A stretch of DNA of 64,000 bases. It comes from Microbacterium sp. SY138 (GTDB lineage: Bacteria; Actinomycetota; Actinomycetes; Actinomycetales; Microbacteriaceae). Within the stretch, counting starts at the first letter, position 1. Every line of letters begins with the position of its first letter. Below the pieces are notes generated by a model. The model made no database searches. It was not told the DNA's origin and worked only from the letters and a program-made list of their open reading frames with translations. Made by a program: the position numbers and the translations under genes. Positions 57,257 through 64,000 of this stretch are shown here, piece by piece. The stretch spans positions 1,922,001-1,986,000 of the forward strand of contig NZ_CP155793.1 in NCBI RefSeq assembly GCF_039729145.1. The letters are read 5' to 3'.

Positions 57257-57285
57257 ATTCTGCCACGGATACGGCGCCCGGCCAA
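57257..57285 (-). promoter_or_regulatory. Vegetative promoter of rplS
   Basis: On the minus strand TTGGCC (57280-57285) is a -35 and CAGAAT (57257-57262) a -10, separated by exactly 17 bases. This is one of the few complete -35/-10 pairs in the window. Start near 57250 gives a leader of about 124 bases. In it, a 7-base segment at 57234-57240 is complementary to 57148-57154, just ahead of the ribosome binding site. Confidence 0.6.
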
Positions 57286-57295
57286 AACGACGACG

Positions 57296-57784
57296 TCAGT
57301 CGCGGGAATCGGTCTCCCGCACCACGATGACCTCGTGCGCGCGCGTCGGCGGTGCCGGCTCATCGACCGTCGGGATCGTGGACCACGTGATGGTCTCGCG
57401 CAGTCGGGTACCGCTTCCCTTCGCCTCGTTCCACAGCTGCCACAGCTGCAACCAGATCAGGGCGATCCCCGCCACGATCGCACCGGTGAGCAACCAGGGG
57501 AACGCCCCGTCGATGAAGAATCCGACGGCGATCGTGAGCCCGTTCCACACGGTGAACCCCGCCACATCCCACCAGGAGACGGCACGCTCGATGCGGACGG
57601 ACGGCCGTGAACGCGTGAGCAGCGTCAGCAGGAGCTGGCCCAGGAAGACGGACGGCATCGCAATGAGCAGCACCCAGAGGATCGACCAGCCGCCTTGGAA
57701 GACTCCCCACCCGATCAGCAGCCAGAGCGGCAGCAGGAACGCCGCCGGAAGGAGCCAGCGGAAGAAGGCCTGTCGCAACCACAT
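57296..57784 (-). CDS. Small membrane protein, function unknown
   Basis: A 162-residue protein with four predicted helices (about 8-30, 33-55, 75-95 and 97-117). The C-terminal 40 residues are cytoplasmic and charged, ending EVIVVRETDSRD. I do not recognise the family. TACGAT at 57791-57796 ends 6 bases before the ATG, which fits leaderless transcription and supports this start over a longer frame that would read antisense to map. Upstream of rplS but separated by the rplS promoter. Confidence 0.8.
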   Translation of the reverse strand: MWLRQAFFRWLLPAAFLLPLWLLIGWGVFQGGWSILWVLLIAMPSVFLGQLLLTLLTRSRPSVRIERAVSWWDVAGFTVWNGLTIAVGFFIDGAFPWLLTGAIVAGIALIWLQLWQLWNEAKGSGTRLRETITWSTIPTVDEPAPPTRAHEVIVVRETDSRD

Positions 57785-57893
57785 GCTCAGATCGTACGTC
57801 GCTGCGTCCCCGCGTGTCCCGGTGTTCGCTGAGAGCGGTCGGGGATCCGCCGGTGCGGGATCAGGGAGAATGGAGATGACGAGAGGACACCCG

Positions 57894-58676
57894 ATGATCG
57901 AACTGCGCACCCCCGCCGAGATCGATGAGATGCGCGCCGCAGGGCGCTTCGTGGCTGAGACCCTGGCGACGCTGCGCGACGAGACGAAGGTCGGGACCAA
58001 TCTCCTCTCGATCGATCGACGCGCACACGACCTGATCCGCAAAGCCGGAGCCGAGTCCTGCTACATCGACTACCACCCCTCGTTCGGTGCGAGCCCGTTC
58101 GGCAAGGTCATCTGCACCTCGGTCAACGACGCCGTCCTGCACGGGCTCCCCCACGACTACACGTTGCGCGACGGTGACCTCGTCACCCTCGACTTCGCCG
58201 TCTCCGTCGACGGATGGGTCGCGGACTCCGCAGTCTCGTTCGTCGTCGGGACCGCGCGCGAAGAAGACCTACGACTCATCGACACCACCGAGCGCGCCTT
58301 GGTGGCAGCGATCGACGCCGCGACGGTCGGTAACCGCATCGGCGACATCTCCTCAGCTGTCGCTGCCGTTGCCCACGGAGACGGCTACTCGATCAACACC
58401 GACTTCGGCGGACACGGCGTGGGGCGCACGATGCACGGGGATCCGCATGTCCCGAACGACGGCCGCGCCGGACGGGGCTTCCCCCTGCGTGCGGGCCTGG
58501 TACTCGCACTGGAGCCCTGGTTCCTTGCGACAACCGACGAACTGGTCACGGACCCGGATGGATGGACTCTGCGCAGCGTCGACGGCTCCCGCGGCGCGCA
58601 CTCGGAGCACACGATCGCCATCACCGAGGACGGACCCCTCATCCTCACGGACCGGTCGTTCCTCGGCGTCGACTGA
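57894..58676 (+). CDS. map: Type I methionine aminopeptidase
   Basis: Removes initiator methionine co-translationally with a two-metal site. The 260 residues have IDYHPSFGASPFGKVICTSVNDAVLHGLP with the substrate histidine, the metal ligands Asp in LDFAVSVDGWVADSA, His in GHGVGRTMHGDP, and Glu in LALEPWF and SEHTIA. The ATG has GAGAGG seven bases upstream; an in-frame ATG 24 bases earlier is an alternative. Divergent from the small membrane protein gene. Confidence 0.95.
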   Translation: MIELRTPAEIDEMRAAGRFVAETLATLRDETKVGTNLLSIDRRAHDLIRKAGAESCYIDYHPSFGASPFGKVICTSVNDAVLHGLPHDYTLRDGDLVTLDFAVSVDGWVADSAVSFVVGTAREEDLRLIDTTERALVAAIDAATVGNRIGDISSAVAAVAHGDGYSINTDFGGHGVGRTMHGDPHVPNDGRAGRGFPLRAGLVLALEPWFLATTDELVTDPDGWTLRSVDGSRGAHSEHTIAITEDGPLILTDRSFLGVD

Positions 58677-58694
58677 TCGAGTGCGGCCGGTCTC

Positions 58695-59432
58695 TCAGGC
58701 GCGGCGGTAGACGTAGACGTCCGTGACCTGCGGAAGGTCGAGCATCTCTCTTCCACGCGTGCCCGCTGAACTGTCGAGCACCGCCCCGATCTCCCCCAGC
58801 ATCCGCGCACGCGTCGACTCCTCGGCGACGAGCAGGCTGCTCACCGTCGCCCATCGACGAAGATAGTGGTCGCGCGAGATGCGCTCGGCCCAATGGATCT
58901 CCTCCCGGCGGACGAGTTCGAAATGGGGAAGCACCTCAGCCGCACCGTCGGTCGTCGCGTCGGCCTCGGACACCGCCGGATGAGCGATGCGGTGACAAGC
59001 CCGGTCCCAGGTGCACGTCGGATCGGAGCGATTCCAGAGCAGCCCGAGCGCCCCTCGGGGGACCAGCACGCGAGCGATCTCGTCGCAGGCCGCGTCACGA
59101 TCGAACCAGTGGAAGGCCTGGGCAACCGTGACGACGTCCACTGACGCATCCCCGAGCGGAATCCGCTCCGCTGCTCCGATCTGAGCTTCCACGTCGGGGA
59201 GTTTGACTCGCAGCATCTGCAGCATGCGCTCCGACGGCTCCACGGCCACCGTGCGCCGCGCACGATCGACGAGCAGTTCGGTGAACTTGCCGGTCCCGGC
59301 ACCCAGGTCCAGCCCGACGTCGACGGTTGTCGGAACGATCATGGCCGCCGCTGCCTCCGGGAATCCGGGGCGGTATCTGTCGTAGTCGTCACCGATGATC
59401 TCGAACGACCTTGCGAGCGCATGTTCAGGCAT
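58695..59432 (-). CDS. Class I SAM-dependent methyltransferase
   Basis: A 245-residue soluble methyltransferase. Motif I is VGLDLGAGTGKF at 39-50, followed by VAVEPSERML (motif II) and VDVVTVAQAFHWFD (motif IV), the pattern of the Methyltransf_11/UbiE-related group. The C-terminal half has RISRDHYLRRWATVSSLL, a lid-like helix. Substrate is not predictable. TAACGT at 59439-59444 ends 6 bases before the ATG. Convergent with map across an 18-base gap. Confidence 0.9.
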   Translation of the reverse strand: MPEHALARSFEIIGDDYDRYRPGFPEAAAAMIVPTTVDVGLDLGAGTGKFTELLVDRARRTVAVEPSERMLQMLRVKLPDVEAQIGAAERIPLGDASVDVVTVAQAFHWFDRDAACDEIARVLVPRGALGLLWNRSDPTCTWDRACHRIAHPAVSEADATTDGAAEVLPHFELVRREEIHWAERISRDHYLRRWATVSSLLVAEESTRARMLGEIGAVLDSSAGTRGREMLDLPQVTDVYVYRRA

Positions 59433-59503
59433 GACTCGACGTTACCAAGGCTCATCTCACACCCCGCGGGTCCGGGAACTGCGGCGTATGCCATTCTGAA
59501 TCC

Positions 59504-60097
59504 ATGATTCCGCAGGACCGTCATGTGCCGGAGCGTGTGCTCCTCGCTCGGCACGGGCAGACCGTGTGGAACGTCGAGCACCGACTCCAAGGCCAGCTCG
59601 ACTCTCCACTGACAGAGGCCGGTGTCGCCCACGCCCACGCGATCGCGGACAGACTCGTGGGCGCTCACGTGCTCACCGTGTGCACCAGCCCTCTCGGCAG
59701 AGCGATGCGGACGGCGATCATCATCGCCGATCGGATCGGAGCGGAACTGATCGAGGTGCCGGAGCTCGCAGAGCTCGACCACGGTGAGCTCGCCGGGATG
59801 ACATGGGAAGAGATCGACGAGGTCTACCCGACCGCCAGAGAGGAACGTGCCGCCAACCGCTATGGCTGGGCATTCCCGGGCGGGGAGAGCTACGCGCAGG
59901 CCAGGTCTCGGGCGCGGAAGGCGCTCAGCAACTGTGGGTGGGCGGCCGAGGGCGTCCCCCTGCTCGTGAGCCACGAGATGATCGGACGCATGCTGCGCGC
60001 GGAGTTGCGAGGACTGGACGCATCGAGTGCGCTCGGTCTGCGGCATCCGCACGGTGTGGTCTTCGATATCGAACGCCGGTCCGAGCGGATTCTCTGA
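59504..60097 (+). CDS. Histidine phosphatase family protein
   Basis: Phosphatase of 197 residues with the LARHGQTVWNVEHRLQG signature: Arg16, His17 (phospho-acceptor) and Gly18. SPLGRAMRTAIIIADRI carries the second Arg, ELAELDHGELAGMTWEEI the acid, and PLLVSHEMIGRMLR the second catalytic His. It fits the phosphoglycerate-mutase-like branch, which includes sugar-phosphate and nucleotide phosphatases. CATTCT at 59492-59497 ends 6 bases before the ATG, a weaker -10 but the same geometry. Divergent from the methyltransferase gene. Confidence 0.92.
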   Translation: MIPQDRHVPERVLLARHGQTVWNVEHRLQGQLDSPLTEAGVAHAHAIADRLVGAHVLTVCTSPLGRAMRTAIIIADRIGAELIEVPELAELDHGELAGMTWEEIDEVYPTAREERAANRYGWAFPGGESYAQARSRARKALSNCGWAAEGVPLLVSHEMIGRMLRAELRGLDASSALGLRHPHGVVFDIERRSERIL

Positions 60098-60144
60098 GGC
60101 GGACGTTGACGCCGGGCCCGACGGGATTCAGATCTGCCCGTCGA

Positions 60145-60864
60145 TCACGAGGACGCGGCTTCGCCCTCCGCAAGCAGGTCGGGTCGACGGGTTCGGGTCC
60201 GCACGAACTGCTGCTCGCGACGCCAGGCGGCGATCGCGGCATGATTGCCGCTGAGCAGAACGTCCGGCACGGCACGCTCACGCCATGACGCGGGCTTCGT
60301 GTAGGACGGATACTCCAGCAGTCCGTCCTCGTGCGACTCCTCGACGAGGCTCTCGGGGTTGCCGACGACACCGGGGATGAGTCGGCCGATCGCCTCGATC
60401 ATCGCCATGGTCGCGACCTCGCCCCCATTGAGGACGTAGTCGCCGAGGCTGATCAACCGGACCTCGCCGAGATCGGCGGCGAACTCGAACACGCGCTCGT
60501 CGATGCCCTCGTAACGACCACAGCCGAAGACGAGATGCTCACGGGTCGCCAACTCACGCGCGGTCTTCTGGGTGAAGACCTCCCCCGCCGGCGACGGGAA
60601 GATGATGGTCGGTCGCTGCCCGTCCTCGGTGTCGGAGGAACCGGCGATCTCGTCGAGCGCGAGCCCCCAGGGCTCCGGCTTCATGACCATGCCGGCGCCG
60701 CCGCCGTACGGCGTGTCGTCCACCGTCCGGTGACGGTCCGAGGTCCAGTCGCGCAGGTCTCGCACACGCAGGTCGATGAGACCCGTGCTCTGCGCCTTGC
60801 CGAGCAGGGACAGCGTCAGGCCGTCGAAGTAGGACGGGAAGATGGAGAGGACGTCGATGCGCAC
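60145..60864 (-). CDS. trmD: tRNA (guanine-N1)-methyltransferase TrmD
   Basis: Methylates G37 next to the anticodon to prevent +1 frameshifting. The 239 residues include [13 protein letters not shown] at the start, [18 protein letters not shown], and the trefoil-knot SAM site: [13 protein letters not shown] and [32 protein letters not shown], then [14 protein letters not shown] [24 protein letters not shown] at 60871-60876 ends 6 bases before GTG, so trmD may have its own leaderless transcript as well as readthrough from rpsP-KH-rimM, 20 bases upstream. Confidence 0.97.
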   Translation of the reverse strand: MRIDVLSIFPSYFDGLTLSLLGKAQSTGLIDLRVRDLRDWTSDRHRTVDDTPYGGGAGMVMKPEPWGLALDEIAGSSDTEDGQRPTIIFPSPAGEVFTQKTARELATREHLVFGCGRYEGIDERVFEFAADLGEVRLISLGDYVLNGGEVATMAMIEAIGRLIPGVVGNPESLVEESHEDGLLEYPSYTKPASWRERAVPDVLLSGNHAAIAAWRREQQFVRTRTRRPDLLAEGEAASS

Positions 60865-60883
60865 GGAGGAACCGTATCAGCGG

Positions 60884-61492
60884 TCACTCGGACGCGTCGG
60901 CGTCCGGGGCGACCTGCGGCTCGGCGTCCGCGATCTCTGCGATCTCTTCGATCTCTTCGAAGAGTCCCGGCGGCGGCGTCACGATGACGCGGCCCTCCTG
61001 CACATCGACGGTCGGGACGATGGCGGCGACGAACGGAACCATGACCTCGTCTTCGCCGGCCTTGACGATGAGGAGATCCTGTGCCGGGAAGTGCTCAACC
61101 CGTATGACCCGCCCGATGACCGTGTCGTCTCGGACGACATCGAGTCCGACGAGCTGATGGTCGAACCATGCGTCGTCCTCGACCTCGTCGGCGTCCTGGT
61201 CGATCCACAGGATCGCCCTGACGAGGCTGTCGGCGGCGTCACGGTCGTCGACGTCTTCGAAGAAGACGACGGGATTGCCGTTCATCACGCGGTACTCGCG
61301 CACCGTGATCTGCTTGCCGTGCCACGGAGATGCCTCGGGCACCTGCAAGGTGAATCCGGCACCGGGGGTGAAACGACCCTCGGGGTTGTCCGTGTACAGC
61401 TCGAGCTTGAGCCCACCCTTGAGTCCGTGCGCCTTGACGAGGCGTCCGACACGCAGCTGGTTCTTGCCCTGATTGCGGTCCTTCGGCACCAC
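60884..61492 (-). CDS. rimM: Ribosome maturation factor RimM
   Basis: Assists 30S head maturation and binds S19. The 202 residues contain QLRVGRLVKAHGLKGGLKLELYTDNPEGRF at the N-terminus and a PRC-barrel C-terminal half (HQLVGLDVVRDDTVIGRVIRVEHFPAQDLLIVKAGEDEVMVPFVAAIVPTVD split over strands). The last 25 residues are acidic. Start: GTG 61492 follows the KH stop by one base; an ATG at 61510 overlapping the KH gene is an alternative. Part of rpsP-KH-rimM-trmD. Confidence 0.95.
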   Translation of the reverse strand: MVPKDRNQGKNQLRVGRLVKAHGLKGGLKLELYTDNPEGRFTPGAGFTLQVPEASPWHGKQITVREYRVMNGNPVVFFEDVDDRDAADSLVRAILWIDQDADEVEDDAWFDHQLVGLDVVRDDTVIGRVIRVEHFPAQDLLIVKAGEDEVMVPFVAAIVPTVDVQEGRVIVTPPPGLFEEIEEIAEIADAEPQVAPDADASE

Positions 61493-61493
61493 G

Positions 61494-61724
61494 TCAGTCG
61501 TCCGCGACATCGACGCGGACCCGACGCCCGTCAGCGAGTGCGCTGACGAGGGTGCGAAGGGCCTTCGCAGTGCGGCCGCCGCGCCCGATCACGCGTCCAC
61601 GGTCATCGGGGTGCACGCGCACCTCGAGGAGGTCGCCTCGCGGCGACGTGGATTCGTTGATGCGAACATCCTCCGGGTGATCGACGATCCCCTTGACGAT
61701 GTGTTCGAGCGCGGCGGCGAGCAC
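61494..61724 (-). CDS. KH-domain RNA-binding protein (KhpA type)
   Basis: A 76-residue single KH domain. GRVIGRGGRTAKALRTLV holds the GxxG-type loop (GRGG) that contacts RNA. The N-terminal helix is AALEHIVKGIVDHPEDV. KhpA proteins are global RNA chaperones that pair with KhpB, and the gene normally lies between rpsP and rimM as here. GTG start six bases after the rpsP stop. Confidence 0.94.
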   Translation of the reverse strand: MLAAALEHIVKGIVDHPEDVRINESTSPRGDLLEVRVHPDDRGRVIGRGGRTAKALRTLVSALADGRRVRVDVADD

Positions 61725-61730
61725 GACGGA

Positions 61731-62165
61731 TTACTCTGCGTCTGCTGCGGGAGCCTCAGCGGCCTCCGCGTCGGCCGCGGCGGGAGCCTCCTCAGCGGGA
61801 GCCTCGGCCTTCTTCTCGACCTTGGGCTTGACGACGGACTTCTTGGACGCGTCGATCTCGAAGGGGACCTTCGGCTCGGCGACCTTGAGCGTGGACTTCG
61901 CGTCCTTGTCGCCCTTGAACTTGCCCCAGTCGCCCGTGATCTTGAGGATGGCGGCGACCTGCTCGGTCGGCTGCGCGCCGACGGAGAGCCAGTACTGCGC
62001 CCGCTCGGAGTCGACCTCGATGAACGAGGGCTCCTCGGTGGGGTGGTACTTGCCGATCTCCTCGATCACGCGACCATCGCGCTTGGTCTTCGAGTCGGCG
62101 ACGACGATGCGGTAGTACGGCGCACGGATCTTGCCCAGGCGCTTGAGACGAATCTTGACAGCCAC
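61731..62165 (-). CDS. rpsP: 30S ribosomal protein S16
   Basis: Early-assembly small-subunit protein. The 144 residues begin [31 protein letters not shown] and include GKYHPTEEP and [13 protein letters not shown], diagnostic of S16. The core ends near residue 90. A tail of about 50 residues follows, first basic ([12 protein letters not shown]), then Ala/Glu/Pro/Asp rich. GTG with AGGAG four bases upstream. First gene of the operon, behind a structured leader. Confidence 0.97.
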   Translation of the reverse strand: MAVKIRLKRLGKIRAPYYRIVVADSKTKRDGRVIEEIGKYHPTEEPSFIEVDSERAQYWLSVGAQPTEQVAAILKITGDWGKFKGDKDAKSTLKVAEPKVPFEIDASKKSVVKPKVEKKAEAPAEEAPAAADAEAAEAPAADAE

Positions 62166-62297
62166 GATTCTCCTGAATTGTGTGGAAGGAAACGAACCGG
62201 TCGCCTGGAGAGTGGGGTGCACACCCGGCGGAAGCTCAAATGAGTGTGGACACCTGCTGGATAGAGGGTCGAGCAGGTGGTCCAGCCCTCTATTCTG
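62166..62297 (-). promoter_or_regulatory. rpsP: Structured leader and possible promoter of rpsP
   Basis: CAGAAT at 62292-62297 (minus) is a candidate -10 with no clear -35. The leader contains an 8-bp stem (62272-62279 with 62251-62258), extendable to 11 bp with one bulged base. A 7-base segment in its loop (62262-62268) is complementary to 62286-62292, so if transcription began farther upstream a pseudoknot or switch could form. Small hairpins near 62218 follow. Regulation of the operon is inferred. Confidence 0.45.
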
Positions 62298-62375
62298 CCA
62301 GATGCGCGCGCCAGGCGCGAAACGTGGCGAAACCGCCGTTGCCGTGTCGCATGCCTCGCGTGCCAGACTGTGCGG

Positions 62376-63527
62376 GTGAAGCTCGAGTTCGCCTCATCCG
62401 CCCGGTCCACCGTCGGCCTCGAATGGGAGATCATGCTCGCGGACCCCGCGAGCGGTGACCTCGTCGGTCGCGCCCCCGAACTTCTCGCCGCGCTCGAGGC
62501 CGAGAGCGCCGATGAGCGTCATACGGTCACCGGCGAACTGCTCACCAACACGATCGAGGTCACGAGCGGTATCGGCGATTCCGTGGCTCATGCGGTCGAC
62601 GACATCGCGAACGCCATCACCGCGGTGCGGGCCGCGACCGATCCCGCGGGTGTCGAGCTGCTCTCGGCCGGAAGCCACCCCTTCGCGCAGTGGTACGACC
62701 AACAGGTGACGGACAAGTCGCGCTACCACACCCTGATCGAGCGCACCCAGTGGTGGGGACGCAACATGATGATCTGGGGAATCCACGTGCACATCGGCGT
62801 CGAGGACCAGCGCAAGGTCTTCCCCATCATCAACGCTCTCGCCGGGTTCCTCCCGCACCTGCAGTCGCTGGCGGCGTCGAGCCCGTTCTGGGCGGGAGAA
62901 CGCACCGGATATGCCTCCAACCGCGCACTCGTGTTCCAGCAGCTTCCCACCGCCGGCCTGCCGTGGCCGCTGCACGACTGGTGGCAGTACGAGTCCTACC
63001 TCGATGACATGGTGCGCACGGGTGTCATGGCCGACGCGACCGAGGTGCGCTGGGATATCCGTCCCGCTCCACGCTGGGGCACCATCGAGGTCCGCGCGTG
63101 CGACGGGCTCTCCACCCTGCCGGAACTTGCATCGGTCGCGGCGCTCGTCCAGGTGCTCGTCGAGGACTTCTCACGACAGCTCGACGAGGGGAAGGCACTT
63201 CCGGAGCTTCCCGCCTGGTTCCACCGCGAGAACAAGTGGCGCGCCGCGCGCTACGGGCTGGAGGCCCGCGTGATCGTCGACGCCGACGGCACGCAGCGCC
63301 CGGTGCGCGAGCATCTGACGGAGACGCTCGAAGCCCTCACCCCGACAGCCGTCGAGCTCGGCTGCGGTCGCGAGTTCGGCGGCATCGCCACGATCCTGGA
63401 GGGAGGCGCAAGCTACGCGCGACAACTCGCGGTGGCGGATGCCGCGGGGGGCGACCTCTCAGCGGTGGTGCACCACCTGATCCGCGAGTTCCGCTCCGGG
63501 CCGGAGTCCTCCACCGACGAGCCCTAG
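62376..63527 (+). CDS. Carboxylate-amine ligase, glutamate--cysteine ligase type 2 (YbdK/GCS2) family
   Basis: ATP-dependent ligase of 383 residues that would join glutamate to an amine such as cysteine. [18 protein letters not shown] at the N-terminus carries the metal- and ATP-binding glutamates. [21 protein letters not shown] and [19 protein letters not shown] are GCS2 signatures. Actinobacteria normally use mycothiol, so a gamma-glutamylcysteine role cannot be assumed; ergothioneine-type or other ligations are possible. CAGACT at 62364-62369 ends 6 bases before GTG. Divergent from rpsP. Confidence 0.9.
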   Translation: MKLEFASSARSTVGLEWEIMLADPASGDLVGRAPELLAALEAESADERHTVTGELLTNTIEVTSGIGDSVAHAVDDIANAITAVRAATDPAGVELLSAGSHPFAQWYDQQVTDKSRYHTLIERTQWWGRNMMIWGIHVHIGVEDQRKVFPIINALAGFLPHLQSLAASSPFWAGERTGYASNRALVFQQLPTAGLPWPLHDWWQYESYLDDMVRTGVMADATEVRWDIRPAPRWGTIEVRACDGLSTLPELASVAALVQVLVEDFSRQLDEGKALPELPAWFHRENKWRAARYGLEARVIVDADGTQRPVREHLTETLEALTPTAVELGCGREFGGIATILEGGASYARQLAVADAAGGDLSAVVHHLIREFRSGPESSTDEP

Positions 63528-63545
63528 CGGTCGAGGGCAGCGAGC

Positions 63546-64000
63546 TCAGTCCTCGACGAGGCGCCTCGCGAGCCCTTCGTCCAGGACGACATCCGTGATC
63601 AGGCCAGCGGCCAGGGCCGCGCGGAGACTCACCAGCTTCGGGATTCCCGAGACGACACACACGCGACGCGGGACGCGACGCAGACGGTCGAGGCCGGGAC
63701 CCGTGGCTCTGGCATTCACACGGATGTCGCGCCAGGACCCGTCGGAACGGAAGAACACCGTCGCGACGTCGCCGATGGCGTGGTCCTCCCGAAGGCTGCG
63801 ATAGTCATCGCGTCCGAGATAGCCCCCGACGTAGACCCGACTCGGAACCTCGGCGGCGGGCGAGCCGAGGCTGAACACGGCGACGTCCATCTTCGCCTGC
63901 AGATCGAGCACACGACGAGTGCTGCGCTCACGCCACATGGCCTCGCGGGTGGCAGGGTCATCGAAGAACGCGGGAACGGGGAACTGCTGTACCTGTGCAC
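63546..64000 (-). CDS. SorC/DeoR-type sugar-binding transcriptional regulator, C-terminal part (cut by window edge)
   Basis: About 150 C-terminal residues of a ligand-binding domain. LQAKMDVAVFSLGSPAAEVPSRVYVGGYL, HAIGDVATVFFRSDG and the ending KLVSLRAALAAGLITDVVLDEGLARRLVE match the sugar-phosphate isomerase-like effector domain of SorC-family regulators. The N-terminal helix-turn-helix lies past the right edge. The frame stays open to the end of the window upstream of the internal ATG at 63938, so that ATG is not the true start. The target operon is not visible. Convergent with the ligase gene. Confidence 0.85.
   Translation of the reverse strand, partial: AQVQQFPVPAFFDDPATREAMWRERSTRRVLDLQAKMDVAVFSLGSPAAEVPSRVYVGGYLGRDDYRSLREDHAIGDVATVFFRSDGSWRDIRVNARATGPGLDRLRRVPRRVCVVSGIPKLVSLRAALAAGLITDVVLDEGLARRLVED

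Overview
The window is chromosomal DNA from a high-GC actinobacterium, most likely a Microbacteriaceae member close to Microbacterium. The evidence is strong G/C bias at third codon positions, frequent GTG starts, a ferrochelatase with actinobacterial cluster cysteines, the GlgE glucan pathway, the clpS-DUF2017 and DUF2469-yraN-comM-dprA gene orders, and GatCAB. It looks like core genome. I see no insertion sequence, prophage, CRISPR array, plasmid gene or obvious transferred island. Both edges cut genes: a Nei/Fpg glycosylase on the left and a SorC-type regulator on the right.

Layout. 1-9.7 kb: DNA glycosylase, rpiB and ferrochelatase (minus), then pepN, a coupled mscS-glbO-FAD dehydrogenase operon and a membrane-anchored serine hydrolase (plus). 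9.7-16.3 kb: an orphan gene, two hotdog thioesterases, ettA, a lipoprotein, an SSB paralogue, a small unknown gene, tRNA-Arg(TCT), orn and tRNA-His(GTG). 16.3-20.3 kb: lysE, a coupled zincin-clpS-DUF2017 operon, a P-loop kinase, a GerW-like gene and dinB. 20.3-32.4 kb: gatCAB, an acyl-CoA ligase, a DEAD-box helicase, ligA, mnmA and a cysteine desulfurase. 32.5-38.9 kb: glgX, glgE and glgB. 38.9-45.4 kb: a thioredoxin-TPR protein, a large membrane protein with an internal lipobox, an AI-2E-type permease, a hydrolase and envelope genes. 45.4-50 kb: cdsA, frr, pyrH, tsf and rpsB. 50-56.7 kb: a degenerate M23 protein, xerC, dprA, comM, yraN, DUF2469, rnhB and lepB. 56.7-64 kb: rplS, map, small enzymes, trmD-rimM-KH-rpsP, a GCS2-family ligase and the edge regulator.

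How the genes work together. Translation dominates: S2, S16, L19, EF-Ts, RRF, RimM, TrmD, EttA, Map, GatCAB, MnmA with a cysteine desulfurase as its likely sulfur donor, and two tRNAs. DNA processing is represented by LigA, DinB, RnhB, XerC, DprA, ComM, SSB and Nei. Carbon storage is the GlgX/GlgE/GlgB set.

The most distinctive signal is regulatory. About 25 genes on both strands carry a hexamer of form nAnnnT, most often TAGACT-like, whose end lies exactly 6 (three times 7) bases before the ATG or GTG. This is the geometry of leaderless transcription, and it also fixes many start codons. Genes inside operons, and ribosomal-protein genes with structured leaders, instead use GGAG-type ribosome binding sites or ATGA/GTGA overlaps. 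No clearly new multi-gene system was found. The best individual oddities are the membrane protein with an internal lipobox, the M23 homologue lacking a zinc ligand, two divergent promoters sharing one symmetrical -10, and structured rpsP and rpsB leaders.
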